DNA from: Pseudomonadota bacterium
GTDB lineage: Bacteria > Pseudomonadota > Gammaproteobacteria > Burkholderiales > Burkholderiaceae_E
Direction: 5' to 3'
Assembly: GCA_963204785.1 (NCBI GenBank)
Contig: CAUJHG010000080.1
Span: 19,543-83,542 of the forward strand
DNA length: 64,000 nt
Shown here: piece after piece, positions 53,058-61,696 of the stretch
Numbering within the stretch: the stretch's first letter is position 1
How the letters are laid out: the number at the start of each line of letters is the position of its first letter
Notes under the pieces: model-generated
What the model saw: the letters and a program-made list of their open reading frames with translations, nothing else
Database searches by the model: none
Told to the model about the DNA's origin: nothing
Made by a program: the position numbers and the translations under genes

Positions 53058-53981
53058 TCAGGGCACCGCGACCGAGTGCATGACTCCCGCGACCAGTTCG
53101 GCGCGCGCGCGGTGCGAGACGCCGCCGCCCTTGGCAGGGCGCAGCCGGTGGCCGGCAACCGCGGGCAGGACGGCCTGGACGTCGTCGGGCAGCACGTGGT
53201 TGCGTCCGTCGAGCAGCGCCCAGGCGCGCGCCGCCTGGAGCAGCCCGAGCCCGGCGCGCGGCGACAGCCCTTCGGCAAGCGCGGGCGAGCGGCGACTGAA
53301 GGTCAGCAGGTTCTGCACGTAGTCCAGCAGCGGCGGTGCGCAGCGGATCTCGCGGACCTTGCGCTGCAGTTCGAGCAGATCGTCGGGGGTCATCCGTGGC
53401 TGCAGGGAGTCGAGCAGCCCGCGCCGGTCCTGCCCCTCGAGCAGCGCGCGCTCGGACTTCGGGTCAGGGTAGCCGAGCTCGACGCACATCAGGAAGCGGT
53501 CGAGCTGCGACTCCGGCAGCGGGAAGGTGCCGATCTGGTCCTGGGGGTTCTGGGTCGCGATGACGAAGAAGGGATCGGGAAGCGGCCGGGCGCTGCCGTC
53601 GACGCTCACCTGCCGCTCCTCCATCGCCTCGAGCAGTGCGCTCTGGGTCTTGGGCGAGGCGCGGTTGATCTCGTCGGACAGCAGCACCTGCGTGAACACC
53701 GGCCCGGGATGGAAGACGAACTTCGCGCGTTCGCGGTCGAAGACGCTGACGCCGACGATGTCCGCGGGCAGCAGGTCGTTGGTGAACTGGACCCGCTTGA
53801 ACTGCAGGCCCAGCGAGATCGACAGCGCATGGGCGAGCGTGGTCTTGCCCACGCCCGGGATGTCTTCGATCAGCAGGTGTCCGCGGGCCAGCATGCAGGC
53901 GAGCGCAAGCCGGATCTGCGGCTGCTTGCCGACCACGATCCGGCCAACCTGGGCGGCGACCGACTGGATTTTCTCGAGCAT
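53058..53981 (-). CDS. MoxR-family AAA+ ATPase
   Basis: A 307-residue AAA+ protein with Walker A IEDIPGVGKTTLAHAL (about residues 39-54), Walker B QVLLSDEINRASPKTQSALLEAMEE, sensor 1 VIATQNPQDQIGTFPLPESQLDRF and a C-terminal lid domain. MoxR ATPases act as chaperones that load metal or activate vWA-type partner proteins, here probably the DUF58 product. The ATG at 53981 gives the normal family start MLEKIQSVAAQVGRIVVG. It is the first gene of the operon. Confidence 0.92.
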   Translation of the reverse strand: MLEKIQSVAAQVGRIVVGKQPQIRLALACMLARGHLLIEDIPGVGKTTLAHALSISLGLQFKRVQFTNDLLPADIVGVSVFDRERAKFVFHPGPVFTQVLLSDEINRASPKTQSALLEAMEERQVSVDGSARPLPDPFFVIATQNPQDQIGTFPLPESQLDRFLMCVELGYPDPKSERALLEGQDRRGLLDSLQPRMTPDDLLELQRKVREIRCAPPLLDYVQNLLTFSRRSPALAEGLSPRAGLGLLQAARAWALLDGRNHVLPDDVQAVLPAVAGHRLRPAKGGGVSHRARAELVAGVMHSVAVP

Positions 53982-54304
53982 GTGGGAGCGGCGTATCGGG
54001 GCGGTGGTTCGGGCCCGAATCTGGGTCCGGCGAGTGTACGCGAGGCCTTGCCACCCCTGCCGCCGGCAACCCGCCCGGGCCGACGATCGGCGCGACGCGC
54101 GTCGCGAAAGGGCCGGGGTTGGCTCGCGCAGACGGCGCGGCGCCGGCGCCGCCGGAGGGCGGGGGAAGGCGCCGAGGCCGCCTGGGCCTCGCGCGGACCT
54201 TGGACGGTCGGCGTGCCCGCGGACACGCGGAAGCTGATAGCATCGATCGGCGCGGCCCGGCTCACGTCCCGGCCCTGCCCGTCCCCTTCCAGGAGAAGAC
54301 CGCC
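53982..54304. other. Divergent intergenic region between moxR and the crotonase gene
   Basis: These 323 bases hold no gene that I can support. On the minus strand TACACT (54033-54038) could be a -10 box for moxR, but no good -35 lies upstream. A very GC-rich palindromic patch is present around 54134-54152. An AGGAGA ribosome site for the crotonase gene is near its right end. Confidence 0.4.
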
Positions 54305-55099
54305 ATGTCCGCAGTTCCGCAAGCCGCTGCCGAGGCACCGCTCGTCGAGCTCACCCGGGAAGGCCCGGTCGTGACGCTGACGATGAACCGTCCGGCCCAG
54401 TTCAACGCGCTGTCCGAAGGGCTGATGGCGGCGCTGCAGGCCGAGCTGGAACGCGTGTCGACCGATGCATCGGCCCGCGTGGTGGTGCTTGCCGCTGCCG
54501 GCAAGGCCTTCTGCGCGGGACACGACCTGCGCGAGATGCGGGCCGAGCCCTCGCTCGAGTACTACCAGAAGCTCTTCGCGCAGTGCGCGAAGATGATGCT
54601 GACCATCCAGCGGATGCCGCAGCCGGTGATCGCCCGGGTGCACGGGATCGCCACCGCGGCCGGCTGCCAGCTGGTCGCGATGTGCGACCTCGCCGTGGCC
54701 GCCGAGGAGGCGAAGTTCGCGGTCTCGGGCGTCAACCTGGGGCTGTTCTGCTCGACGCCTTCGGTGCCGCTGTCGCGCAACGTGCCGCGCAAGACCGCGT
54801 TCGAGATGCTGGTCACCGGCGAGTTCATCGACGCGCAGACCGCGGTGCAGCGAGGCCTGATCAATCGCGCGGTGCCGGCCGACGGGCTCGACGCCGAGAT
54901 CGACCGCCTGGCCCGACTGATCGCCGCCAAGCCGCCGGTCGCGATCGCCGCCGGCAAGGGGCTGTTCTACCGGCAGATCGAGATGGGCGTCGAGGCCGCC
55001 TACCAGCTCGCAGGCCAGACCATGGCCTGCAACATGATGGAGGAGCCCACGCTGGAAGGCGTGCAGGCCTTCATCGAGAAGCGCAAGCCGAACTGGTGA
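54305..55099 (+). CDS. Enoyl-CoA hydratase/isomerase family protein (ECHDC3-like), catalytic Glu absent
   Basis: A 264-residue crotonase-fold protein with the oxyanion-hole segments AFCAGHDLREM and HGIATAAGCQLVAMCDLAVAAEEAKFA. In true enoyl-CoA hydratases two Glu do the chemistry, in GGGCEL and QPEI. Here the first is Gln (AAGCQL) and the second position is Gly (VSGVNLGLF). The overall sequence, including FCSTPSVPLSRNVPRKTAFEM, fits the ECHDC3-like subfamily, whose activity is unclear. AGGAGA lies upstream of the ATG at 54305. Its neighbours (MarR, etfBA, acyl-CoA dehydrogenase) point to acyl-CoA metabolism. It converges with the MarR gene across 28 bp. Confidence 0.85.
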   Translation: MSAVPQAAAEAPLVELTREGPVVTLTMNRPAQFNALSEGLMAALQAELERVSTDASARVVVLAAAGKAFCAGHDLREMRAEPSLEYYQKLFAQCAKMMLTIQRMPQPVIARVHGIATAAGCQLVAMCDLAVAAEEAKFAVSGVNLGLFCSTPSVPLSRNVPRKTAFEMLVTGEFIDAQTAVQRGLINRAVPADGLDAEIDRLARLIAAKPPVAIAAGKGLFYRQIEMGVEAAYQLAGQTMACNMMEEPTLEGVQAFIEKRKPNW

Positions 55100-55127
55100 G
55101 GATCCGGCTGCAGGGCCCGGGACGCAT

Positions 55128-55595
55128 TCAGTCCCAGGGCTCCCCGAGCAGCCGCTTCAGCGTCGTCAGTCCATCGGCGCCGATGCGCTGCGCGATCCGC
55201 CCTTCGATCCGCTCGATCAGCCGCGCGCCCGAGCGGTTCACCTGTCGGCCCTTCTCGGTGTAGACGACCAGGCGGGCGTTGCCGCGTTCCGGATCCTCGC
55301 GGACTTCCAGCAGGCCGCGTCGCACCAGCTCCGTCACGGTCCTGTGCACCGCCTGGCGCGAGATCGCCAGTCGGCGCCCGAGCTCCGACATGCTCATCGG
55401 CCTGCCGCCCATGTGCGCCAGCAGCCGCGTCTGCGCCGGACTCAGGAAGGCGTAGTCGCCGGTGCTGATTCCCGCCAGCAGTTCGCGCTCGAACCAGTCG
55501 GCGCGCGTCAGCAGCAGCTGCTTCAGGTTCGCAGCCGCGGCCGGGTGCGTCCCGGTGATGCGGGCTGCTTCTTGCGCTGGATCATGGGACGGCAT
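55128..55595 (-). CDS. MarR-family transcriptional regulator
   Basis: A 155-residue winged-helix protein of the MarR type. The helix-turn-helix is MSMSELGRRLAISRQAVHRTV (about residues 66-86), followed by the wing EVREDPERGNARLVVYTEKG. It probably acts as a dimeric repressor. It is divergent from etfB, and the shared 219-bp region holds two copies of a 16-bp palindromic site overlapping the promoters of both genes. It therefore probably represses itself and the etfBA-acyl-CoA dehydrogenase operon, with an acyl-CoA or related metabolite as a possible inducer (inference). The ATG at 55595 is the only reasonable start. Confidence 0.88.
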   Translation of the reverse strand: MPSHDPAQEAARITGTHPAAAANLKQLLLTRADWFERELLAGISTGDYAFLSPAQTRLLAHMGGRPMSMSELGRRLAISRQAVHRTVTELVRRGLLEVREDPERGNARLVVYTEKGRQVNRSGARLIERIEGRIAQRIGADGLTTLKRLLGEPWD

Positions 55596-55612
55596 GGTCG
55601 GATGCTGATCTC

Positions 55613-55628
55613 GTTAATGTCGGTTGAC
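55613..55628. promoter_or_regulatory. Operator site 1 (MarR/etfB divergent region)
   Basis: GTTAATGTCGGTTGAC fits GTYAA-N6-TTGAC. Its right half is part of the TTGACA -35 box of the promoter facing etfB. It also contains the palindrome ATGTC-GGTT-GACAT (55617-55630). Confidence 0.6.
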
Positions 55629-55652
55629 ATCTTCATTGTCCGTGCGTAGAGT
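55624..55652 (+). promoter_or_regulatory. Sigma-70 promoter toward etfB
   Basis: TTGACA (55624-55629), 17-bp spacer, TAGAGT (55647-55652). The start would be near 55658, about 157 nt before the etfB ATG. Confidence 0.6.
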
Positions 55653-55663
55653 TCCGGCGTCAA
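55635..55663 (-). promoter_or_regulatory. Sigma-70 promoter toward the MarR gene
   Basis: On the minus strand TTGACG (55663-55658), 17-bp spacer, GACAAT (55640-55635). The start would be near 55628, about 33 nt before the MarR ATG. It overlaps the opposing promoter. Confidence 0.55.
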
Positions 55664-55674
55664 CCAATGTTGAC
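55659..55674. promoter_or_regulatory. Operator site 2 (MarR/etfB divergent region)
   Basis: GTCAACCAATGTTGAC is a perfect GTCAA-N6-TTGAC palindrome, 46 bp from site 1. Its left half overlaps the -35 box of the promoter facing the MarR gene. The flanks of both sites (TGATCTCGT / ACGAGATCA) extend the symmetry outward, making a 21-nt inverted repeat around the whole region. Confidence 0.65.
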
Positions 55675-55814
55675 GAGATCAGGCAGGCCAGCAGGCATTG
55701 GCAGGGCGGATGCCGGAATTGGAGGGCCTGTCGCCCGTGGCGGTTCGATATCGCCAGAGGGTCATCCATCCTTATAATCGAGGTTTTCCTCCAACTAAGG
55801 CGGCGAGAGCGGCG

Positions 55815-56564
55815 ATGAAGATTCTTGTACCCGTGAAGCGCGTGGTGGACTACAACGTCAAGGTGCGCGTCAAGAGCGACGGCAGCGGCGTTGACATCGC
55901 GAACGTGAAGATGTCGATGAACCCCTTCGACGAGATCGCAGTCGAGGAGGCAGTCCGCCTGAAGGAAAAGGGCGTCGCCACCGAGATCGTGGCGGTGAGC
56001 TGCGGCGTTGCCGCCTGCCAGGAGACGCTGCGCACCGCGCTGGCGATTGGCGCCGATCGCGCCATCCTGGTCGAGACCGATGCCGACCTGCAGCCGCTGG
56101 CCGTGGCCAAGCTGCTGAAGGCGCTGGTCGACAAGGAACAGCCCGCGCTGACCATCCTGGGCAAGCAGGCGATCGACGACGATGCCAACCAGACCGGCCA
56201 GATGCTGGCTGCGCTGGCCGGCTGCGGCCAGGCCACCTTCGCGTCGAAGGTCGAGGTCGCCGACGGCAAGGCCACGGTCACCCGCGAGGTCGATGGCGGC
56301 CTGGAGACGGTCGTGCTGTCGCTGCCGGCGGTGGTCACCACCGACCTGCGCCTGAACGAGCCGCGCTACGTGACGCTGCCCAACATCATGAAGGCGAAGA
56401 AGAAGCCCCTCGAGACGGTCAAGCCGGCCGATCTGGGCGTCGACGTCGCGCCGCGCCTGAAGACGCTGAAGGTCGCCGAGCCGGCCGGACGCAAGGCAGG
56501 CATCAAGGTGGCCGACGTGGCCGCCCTCGTGGACAAGCTCAAGAACGAAGCGAAGGTGATCTAA
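55815..56564 (+). CDS. etfB: Electron transfer flavoprotein beta subunit
   Basis: A 249-residue ETF beta subunit. It begins [20 protein letters not shown] and has [19 protein letters not shown], the AMP-site block [23 protein letters not shown], and the recognition-loop signature [31 protein letters not shown] accepts electrons from acyl-CoA dehydrogenases and passes them to ETF:quinone oxidoreductase. It is joined to etfA without a gap (stop TAA, then ATG). The divergent MarR gene and its operators lie upstream. Confidence 0.97.
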   Translation: MKILVPVKRVVDYNVKVRVKSDGSGVDIANVKMSMNPFDEIAVEEAVRLKEKGVATEIVAVSCGVAACQETLRTALAIGADRAILVETDADLQPLAVAKLLKALVDKEQPALTILGKQAIDDDANQTGQMLAALAGCGQATFASKVEVADGKATVTREVDGGLETVVLSLPAVVTTDLRLNEPRYVTLPNIMKAKKKPLETVKPADLGVDVAPRLKTLKVAEPAGRKAGIKVADVAALVDKLKNEAKVI

Positions 56565-57497
56565 ATGGCAGCTCTGGTCATTGCCGAACACGACAACGCC
56601 TCCCTGAAGGCGAGCACGCTCAACACGGTCACCGCGGCGGCGAAGGCCGGCGGCGAGGTCACCGTGCTGGTCGCCGGCCACAACTGCGCTCCCGCCGCAC
56701 AGGCGGCTGCGGCGATCGCCGGTGTCGCGAAGGTGCTGGTTGCCGATGCCGCACACCTGGCCGACGGGCTCGCCGAGAACGTCGCGGCGCAGGTGGTGGC
56801 GCTTGCCTCCGGCTTCTCGCACATCCTGGCGCCCGCCACCGCCTTCGGCAAGAACGTCGCGCCGCGCGTGGCCGCGCTGCTGGACGTCGCGCAGATCTCC
56901 GAGATCACCAGCGTCGAGAGCCCCGACACCTTCGTGCGCCCGATCTACGCCGGCAACGCGCTGGCCACGGTGCAGAGCGCAGACGCGGTCAAGGTGATCA
57001 CGGTGCGCACCACCGGCTTCGACGCCACTGCCGCCACCGGCGGCTCGGGTGCGATCGAGAACGTGGCCGCGGTGGCCGACGCCGGCAAGTCGCAGTTCGT
57101 GGGTCGTGAAGTGTCCAAGAGCGATCGCCCCGAACTCGCCGGCGCCAAGATCGTAGTCTCGGGCGGTCGCGGCATGGGCAGCGCCGAGAACTTCAAGATC
57201 CTCGACCCGCTGGCCGACAAGCTCGGCGCAGCGCTGGGCGCCTCGCGCGCCGCGGTCGACGCCGGCTTCGCGCCGAACGACTGGCAGGTCGGCCAGACGG
57301 GCAAGATCGTCGCGCCGCAGCTCTACGTCGCCATCGGCATCTCCGGCGCGATCCAGCACCTTGCCGGCATGAAGGACAGCAAGGTCATCGTCGCGATCAA
57401 CAAGGACGCCGAGGCGCCGATCTTCGGCGTGGCCGACTACGGCCTGGTCGCGGACCTGTTCCAGGCGGTTCCCGAACTGGTGAGCGCCCTGGGCTGA
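56565..57497 (+). CDS. etfA: Electron transfer flavoprotein alpha subunit
   Basis: A 310-residue ETF alpha subunit. The N-terminal domain (1-190) is followed by the FAD-binding domain with [58 protein letters not shown] and [24 protein letters not shown]. Together with EtfB it forms the FAD-carrying heterodimer. The ATG follows the etfB stop directly, so the two are translationally coupled. The acyl-CoA dehydrogenase gene is 152 bp downstream, with a hairpin between. Confidence 0.97.
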   Translation: MAALVIAEHDNASLKASTLNTVTAAAKAGGEVTVLVAGHNCAPAAQAAAAIAGVAKVLVADAAHLADGLAENVAAQVVALASGFSHILAPATAFGKNVAPRVAALLDVAQISEITSVESPDTFVRPIYAGNALATVQSADAVKVITVRTTGFDATAATGGSGAIENVAAVADAGKSQFVGREVSKSDRPELAGAKIVVSGGRGMGSAENFKILDPLADKLGAALGASRAAVDAGFAPNDWQVGQTGKIVAPQLYVAIGISGAIQHLAGMKDSKVIVAINKDAEAPIFGVADYGLVADLFQAVPELVSALG

Positions 57498-57568
57498 GCA
57501 GGGCCGCATGCTGTCCCGTCCTGCGGCGCGGTCCGCAGGCGCGAGGGGCAGCGGCAAGGCAGAAAGGG

Positions 57569-57594
57569 CGCGCGGCGGGGAAACCCGTCGCGCG
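57569..57594 (+). terminator. Hairpin between etfA and the acyl-CoA dehydrogenase gene
   Basis: CGCGCGGCGGG / CCCGTCGCGCG, an 11-bp stem with one G-T pair and a GAAA tetraloop, followed by TCTTCG. It has no long T-run, so it is more likely a partial terminator or an mRNA-stabilising structure within the operon. Confidence 0.45.
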
Positions 57595-57649
57595 TCTTCG
57601 CATAGAGCATCCGATCGAACAACGCAGCAGGCACAGCAGGAGCAGGCAG

Positions 57650-59458
57650 ATGAGCTACGTCGCACCGGTGAAGGACATGATGTTCGTGGTCAGGGAACTG
57701 GCCGGCCTGGACGAGGTGGCCAGGCTGCCGGGCTGCGAGGAGGCCACTGCCGAGACCGTCGAGGCGGTGCTGCAGGAGAACGCGAGCTTCGTGCAGGAAG
57801 TGGTTGCGCCGCTGAACCGCGAGGGCGACCTTGCGCCCTCGAGCCTCGCCGACGGCGTGGTCACCACCACCAGGGGCTTCCGGGAGGCCTTCCACGCCTT
57901 TGGCGCCGGTGGCTGGCAGGGCATCAAGCACCCCGTCGAGTACGGTGGGCAGGGCCTGCCCAAGCTGGTGGGCACCCCCTGCATCGAGATGCTGAACTCC
58001 GCGAACCTGTCGTTCGCACTGTGCCCGCTGCTCACCGATGGCGCGATCGAGGCGCTGCTCACCGCGGGCTCGCAGGAGCAGTGCGCCCGCTACATCCCGA
58101 ACATGATCTCCGGCAAGTGGACCGGCACCATGAACCTGACCGAGCCGCAGGCCGGCTCGGACCTTGCGATGGTGCGCACCAGGGCGGTTCCGCAGGCCGA
58201 TGGCAGCTACAGGATCTTCGGCCAGAAGATCTTCATCACCTACGGCGAGCACGACATGGCGGAGAACATCGCGCACCTGGTGCTCGCGCGCACTCCCGAG
58301 GCGCCCGAAGGCATCAAGGGCATCTCGCTGTTCATCGTGCCGAAGTTCCTGGTCGACGCCGACGGCAGCCTCGGCCCGCGCAACGATGTCTGGTGCTCGT
58401 CGATCGAGCACAAGCTGGGCATCAAGGCCAGCCCGACGGCCGTCCTGATCTACGGAGACGGCAAGGGGGAGGTCGGCGAAGGTGCGATCGGCTACCTGGT
58501 CGGCGAGGAGAATCGCGGCCTCGAGTACATGTTCGTGATGATGAACTCGGCGCGCTTCGCCGTCGGCATGCAGGGCGTCGGGATCGCCGAGCGCGCCTAC
58601 CAGCAGGCCGCGGCCTTCGCGAAGGAGCGCGTGCAGAGCCGCGACGTCGCCGGCTCGCCAGGCCCGGTCACGATCGTCCATCACCCCGACGTGCGCCGGA
58701 TGCTCATGACCATGCGGGCGCTCACCGAGGGCGCGCGTGCGCTCGCCTACGTGGCTGCCGCCGCCAGCGACGCCGGCCACCATCACCCGGACGCCGGGGT
58801 GCGGCGCCAGAACATGGCCGTCTACGAGTTCCTGGTGCCGATCGTGAAGGGCTGGTCGACCGAGATGTCGATCGACGTCGCCTCGCTGGGCGTCCAGGTC
58901 CACGGCGGGATGGGCTTCATCGAGGAGACGGGCGCCGCGCAGCATTACCGGGACGCGCGCATCCTGCCGATCTACGAAGGCACGACCGCGATCCAGGCCA
59001 ACGACCTCGTCGGGCGCAAGACGGTCCGTGACGGCGGCGCAACCGCGAAGGCGCTGATCGCGCGCATTCGCGAGACCGAAGGCGCGCTGGCGCAGGTCCC
59101 CGACTCCGCAGACCTGGCGGCGATCCGCGCTGCGCTCGGGGAGGGGGCGGCGGCGCTCGAACGGGTGGTCGACTTCATCGTTGCCAGCGCGAAATCCGAG
59201 ATACGCGCGGTCTACGCGGGCAGCGTGCCCTACCTGAAGCTCGCGGGAATCGTCCTGTGCGGCTGGCAGATGGCGCGCGCGGCGCTGGTCGCACAGCGGA
59301 TGCTTGCCGCCGGCGAGGGCGACCAGTCTTTCCTCGGGGCAAAACTCGTCACTGCGCGCTTCTTCGCCGACCACCTGCTGTCCGGGGCCGCCGGGATCGC
59401 CGCCAGCATCTGCTCGGGCGCCACAGGGGTGCTCGGCTTGAGCGAAGAGCAGTTCTGA
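57650..59458 (+). CDS. Acyl-CoA dehydrogenase (long type, with C-terminal extension)
   Basis: A 602-residue acyl-CoA dehydrogenase of the extended class that has an added C-terminal domain (about 470-600). Motifs: MNLTEPQAGSDLAMVRT (flavin/substrate loop), IFGQKIFITYGEHDM, MQGVGIAERAYQQAAAFAKERVQ, VQVHGGMGFIEETG and RDARILPIYEGTTAIQANDLVGRK, which has the catalytic Glu in YEGTT. It oxidises acyl-CoA to enoyl-CoA and passes electrons to EtfAB, encoded just upstream. Chain-length preference cannot be told; relatives include FadE-type and DmdC-type enzymes. It is probably in the MarR-controlled operon. Confidence 0.94.
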   Translation: MSYVAPVKDMMFVVRELAGLDEVARLPGCEEATAETVEAVLQENASFVQEVVAPLNREGDLAPSSLADGVVTTTRGFREAFHAFGAGGWQGIKHPVEYGGQGLPKLVGTPCIEMLNSANLSFALCPLLTDGAIEALLTAGSQEQCARYIPNMISGKWTGTMNLTEPQAGSDLAMVRTRAVPQADGSYRIFGQKIFITYGEHDMAENIAHLVLARTPEAPEGIKGISLFIVPKFLVDADGSLGPRNDVWCSSIEHKLGIKASPTAVLIYGDGKGEVGEGAIGYLVGEENRGLEYMFVMMNSARFAVGMQGVGIAERAYQQAAAFAKERVQSRDVAGSPGPVTIVHHPDVRRMLMTMRALTEGARALAYVAAAASDAGHHHPDAGVRRQNMAVYEFLVPIVKGWSTEMSIDVASLGVQVHGGMGFIEETGAAQHYRDARILPIYEGTTAIQANDLVGRKTVRDGGATAKALIARIRETEGALAQVPDSADLAAIRAALGEGAAALERVVDFIVASAKSEIRAVYAGSVPYLKLAGIVLCGWQMARAALVAQRMLAAGEGDQSFLGAKLVTARFFADHLLSGAAGIAASICSGATGVLGLSEEQF

Positions 59459-59547
59459 CCCGGGCGGCCGGCGGATCGGGGCCTGCGAACCCCGGTCGGC
59501 AGGACGGCCGATTGCGGGATCGCTGGATGCGGCGGACAATACTGTTC

Positions 59548-60747
59548 ATGCATACAGACGACCCGGAACGCAGCTCCCGGTCCGGAGCCAGGCCCGCGCA
59601 GGGCGTGCGGCCGGGGGTGTCGCAGCCTGCACCGATCAAGGGGCGCGGGGCGCTCGGCAATCCCCAGGGTCGCTTCGAGCGCTTCATTCGCGCGCCACAC
59701 CAGGACGAATGGTTCGGCCCCGAGGGAGATCCTCCCCGCCTCGAAACGCAGCTCCGCTTCGAGCAGGCGCGCCGCCTGATTTCGCGCAACGACTCCCCCG
59801 ACGTCCCCTTCCGCCTGTCGGCCAACCCCTACCGCGGCTGCGAGCACGGCTGCGTGTACTGCTACGCCCGCCCCAATCACGGGCATCTGGGCCTGTCGCC
59901 CGGCATCGATTTCGAGACCCGCCTGTTCGCGAAGGCGAATGCCGCCGAGTGCCTGCGCTCGGAACTCGCCGCTGCCGCCTACGTCTGCTCGCCGATCAGC
60001 CTGGGGACGGCAACCGACGCCTATCAGCCGGTCGAGCGCGAGCTGCGCCTCACCCGTGCGGTGCTCGAAGTGCTGTCGGCCTGCAGGCATCCGGTGGTCC
60101 TGGTCACCAAGTCCGCCCTGGTCGAACGCGACCTCGATCTCCTCGCCCCGATGGCGCGCGCAGGGCTTGCCGCCGCCTACCTGTCGGTCACCACGCTCGA
60201 TCCCGTGCTCGCCCGCCGCTGGGAGCCGCGCGCTGCGGCGCCCTGGCGCAGGCTCGAGACCATCCGGCGCCTGTCGGAGGCAGGAATCCCGGTGGGCGTC
60301 GCCTTCTCCCCGGTCGTGCCCTTCCTGAACGAGCCCGAGCTCGAGACGGTGCTCGGCGCCGCCCGCGAAGCCGGCGCCACCCACGCCTTCTTCACCGTGC
60401 TCCGGTTGCCCTGGGAGGTCGAGCAGATCTTCTCCGACTGGCTGGAGGCCCACTACCCGGAGCGCCGCAAGCGCATCCTCGCCCGGCTGGCCGAGATGCG
60501 TGACCCCGAGCACCGCAGCCGGCTCCACGATCCACGCTTCCACTCCAGGATGAAGGGCCGCGGGCACTGGGCAGATCTCCTCCGGCTGCGCTTCGATCTC
60601 GCGGCGCGCAGGCTGGGCTTCGGCCGTGCTAGATTGGAACTGCGTACCGATCTCTTCGTTCGCCCCGGAAGCGAGGCACAACTGGGCCTCTTTCCGCCGG
60701 CGCCCTTCGGCGCACCCGGTTGCGCCGTCGACATCACGAGGGACTGA
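59548..60747 (+). CDS. PA0069-family radical SAM protein
   Basis: A 399-residue radical SAM protein. The [4Fe-4S] motif CX3CX2C is in YRGCEHGCVYCYARP (about residues 98-112 in this frame). The preceding RLISRNDSPDVPFRLSANPYRGC and the later VLVTKSALVERDLDLLAPMA fit the PA0069/SplB-like family. SplB repairs spore photoproduct; the bacterial PA0069 group is of unknown function, though widespread in non-sporing bacteria. The ATG at 59548 is chosen; ATG 59527, seven codons upstream, is possible. It lies 89 bp downstream of the acyl-CoA dehydrogenase, and the DUF4124 gene follows 2 bp after its stop. Confidence 0.88.
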   Translation: MHTDDPERSSRSGARPAQGVRPGVSQPAPIKGRGALGNPQGRFERFIRAPHQDEWFGPEGDPPRLETQLRFEQARRLISRNDSPDVPFRLSANPYRGCEHGCVYCYARPNHGHLGLSPGIDFETRLFAKANAAECLRSELAAAAYVCSPISLGTATDAYQPVERELRLTRAVLEVLSACRHPVVLVTKSALVERDLDLLAPMARAGLAAAYLSVTTLDPVLARRWEPRAAAPWRRLETIRRLSEAGIPVGVAFSPVVPFLNEPELETVLGAAREAGATHAFFTVLRLPWEVEQIFSDWLEAHYPERRKRILARLAEMRDPEHRSRLHDPRFHSRMKGRGHWADLLRLRFDLAARRLGFGRARLELRTDLFVRPGSEAQLGLFPPAPFGAPGCAVDITRD

Positions 60748-60749
60748 CC

Positions 60750-61340
60750 ATGGCCCGTACCGGATTCGCGCATCGGCTGTACCCTCTGCACAGTGCGGCG
60801 GCTGCCTGCGCGCTGCTGTCGGCGCTGGCAGCCCTTCTCCCGGCAGTTGCCGGTGCCGCCGGGCAGGATGGTCGCGCAGGGGCGCCGGGCGCACTCGCGG
60901 CGCGCGATCTCTCCGTCGGCCTTCCGGTGGCCCGCGTGTACCGATCCGAAGACGCGCAGGGACGCGTAGTCTTCGGCGACCGTCCCGAGCCGGGCGCCCG
61001 GAGCGTCGAAGTGCGCAGTTTCGTCTCGTCCTCCGATCCGCAGGCGCGTGAAACCGCGCTGCGCCAGCAGGCCTACTGGCGCGCCCAGGCCGCGGGGATC
61101 GACGAGCGGCGCAAGGCGCGCGAGGAAGCCGAGCAGCAGGCGCTGGAGCAGGCCAGGCGGGCCGAGGAGACGCGTCCGCTGGTGCTGGTGGTCCCCCGGC
61201 CTCTGCGCGCACCATGGGTCCGCGTCCCCGTGGCGCCGCCCCCGGCGGAAGGCTTCGCGCCCGTCTACCCGTCGTCCCCGGGTGCGGCCGCCGGAACTCC
61301 GGCGGCCTTCATCGGCAGCGGATTCTCCACCGCGCGCTGA
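60750..61340 (+). CDS. Exported DUF4124-domain protein
   Basis: A 196-residue protein with a signal peptide (AAAACALLSALAALLPAVAGA). A DUF4124-like block follows: VARVYRSEDAQGRVVFGDRPEPGARSVEV (about residues 60-88), that is a Tyr-Arg/Trp... D-x-G-x-x-x-F-x-D-x-P pattern. Next comes a helical, charged stretch (AGIDERRKAREEAEQQALEQARRAEE, coiled coil) and a Pro/Ala-rich tail. DUF4124 proteins are periplasmic and of unknown function. Its start is 2 bp after the radical SAM stop. The rpsP promoter lies just after its end. Confidence 0.7.
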   Translation: MARTGFAHRLYPLHSAAAACALLSALAALLPAVAGAAGQDGRAGAPGALAARDLSVGLPVARVYRSEDAQGRVVFGDRPEPGARSVEVRSFVSSSDPQARETALRQQAYWRAQAAGIDERRKAREEAEQQALEQARRAEETRPLVLVVPRPLRAPWVRVPVAPPPAEGFAPVYPSSPGAAAGTPAAFIGSGFSTAR

Positions 61341-61356
61341 TCGTGCCCGCAACTCT

Positions 61357-61385
61357 TTGTTCCGCGCCCCGTTCAGGGCTATAAT
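61357..61385 (+). promoter_or_regulatory. Promoter of the rpsP-rimM-trmD-rplS operon
   Basis: TTGTTC (61357-61362), 17-bp spacer and a perfect TATAAT (61380-61385), 46 bp before the rpsP ATG. A strong promoter is expected for a ribosomal protein operon. Confidence 0.7.
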
Positions 61386-61430
61386 CGCGGGTTTTTCGAA
61401 TTCCGAATTCGATCCATCACCGAGGTCAAC

Positions 61431-61688
61431 ATGGTCGTGATCCGCCTTTCGCGCGGGGGTGCGAAGAAGCGCCCCTTCTACAACATCGTCGCCGCCAGCA
61501 AGCAGGATCGCCGCGACGGCCGCTTCATCGAGCGCGTCGGTTTCTACAATCCGGTCGCCGCAGGCAAGGACGTCGGCCTGAACCTCAGGCTCGACCGCAT
61601 CAACTACTGGAAGGAGAACGGCGCCTGCCTGTCTCCCACGGTCGAGCGCCTGGTTCGCGACTTCACCAAGGCACAGGCCGCCGCCTGA
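61431..61688 (+). CDS. rpsP: 30S ribosomal protein S16
   Basis: An 85-residue S16, beginning [20 protein letters not shown] and containing [13 protein letters not shown] and [23 protein letters not shown], all highly conserved. S16 binds 16S rRNA during 30S assembly. It is the first gene of the classical rpsP-rimM-trmD-rplS operon, with a perfect -10 box upstream. Confidence 0.98.
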   Translation: MVVIRLSRGGAKKRPFYNIVAASKQDRRDGRFIERVGFYNPVAAGKDVGLNLRLDRINYWKENGACLSPTVERLVRDFTKAQAAA

Positions 61689-61696
61689 ACGGACGG

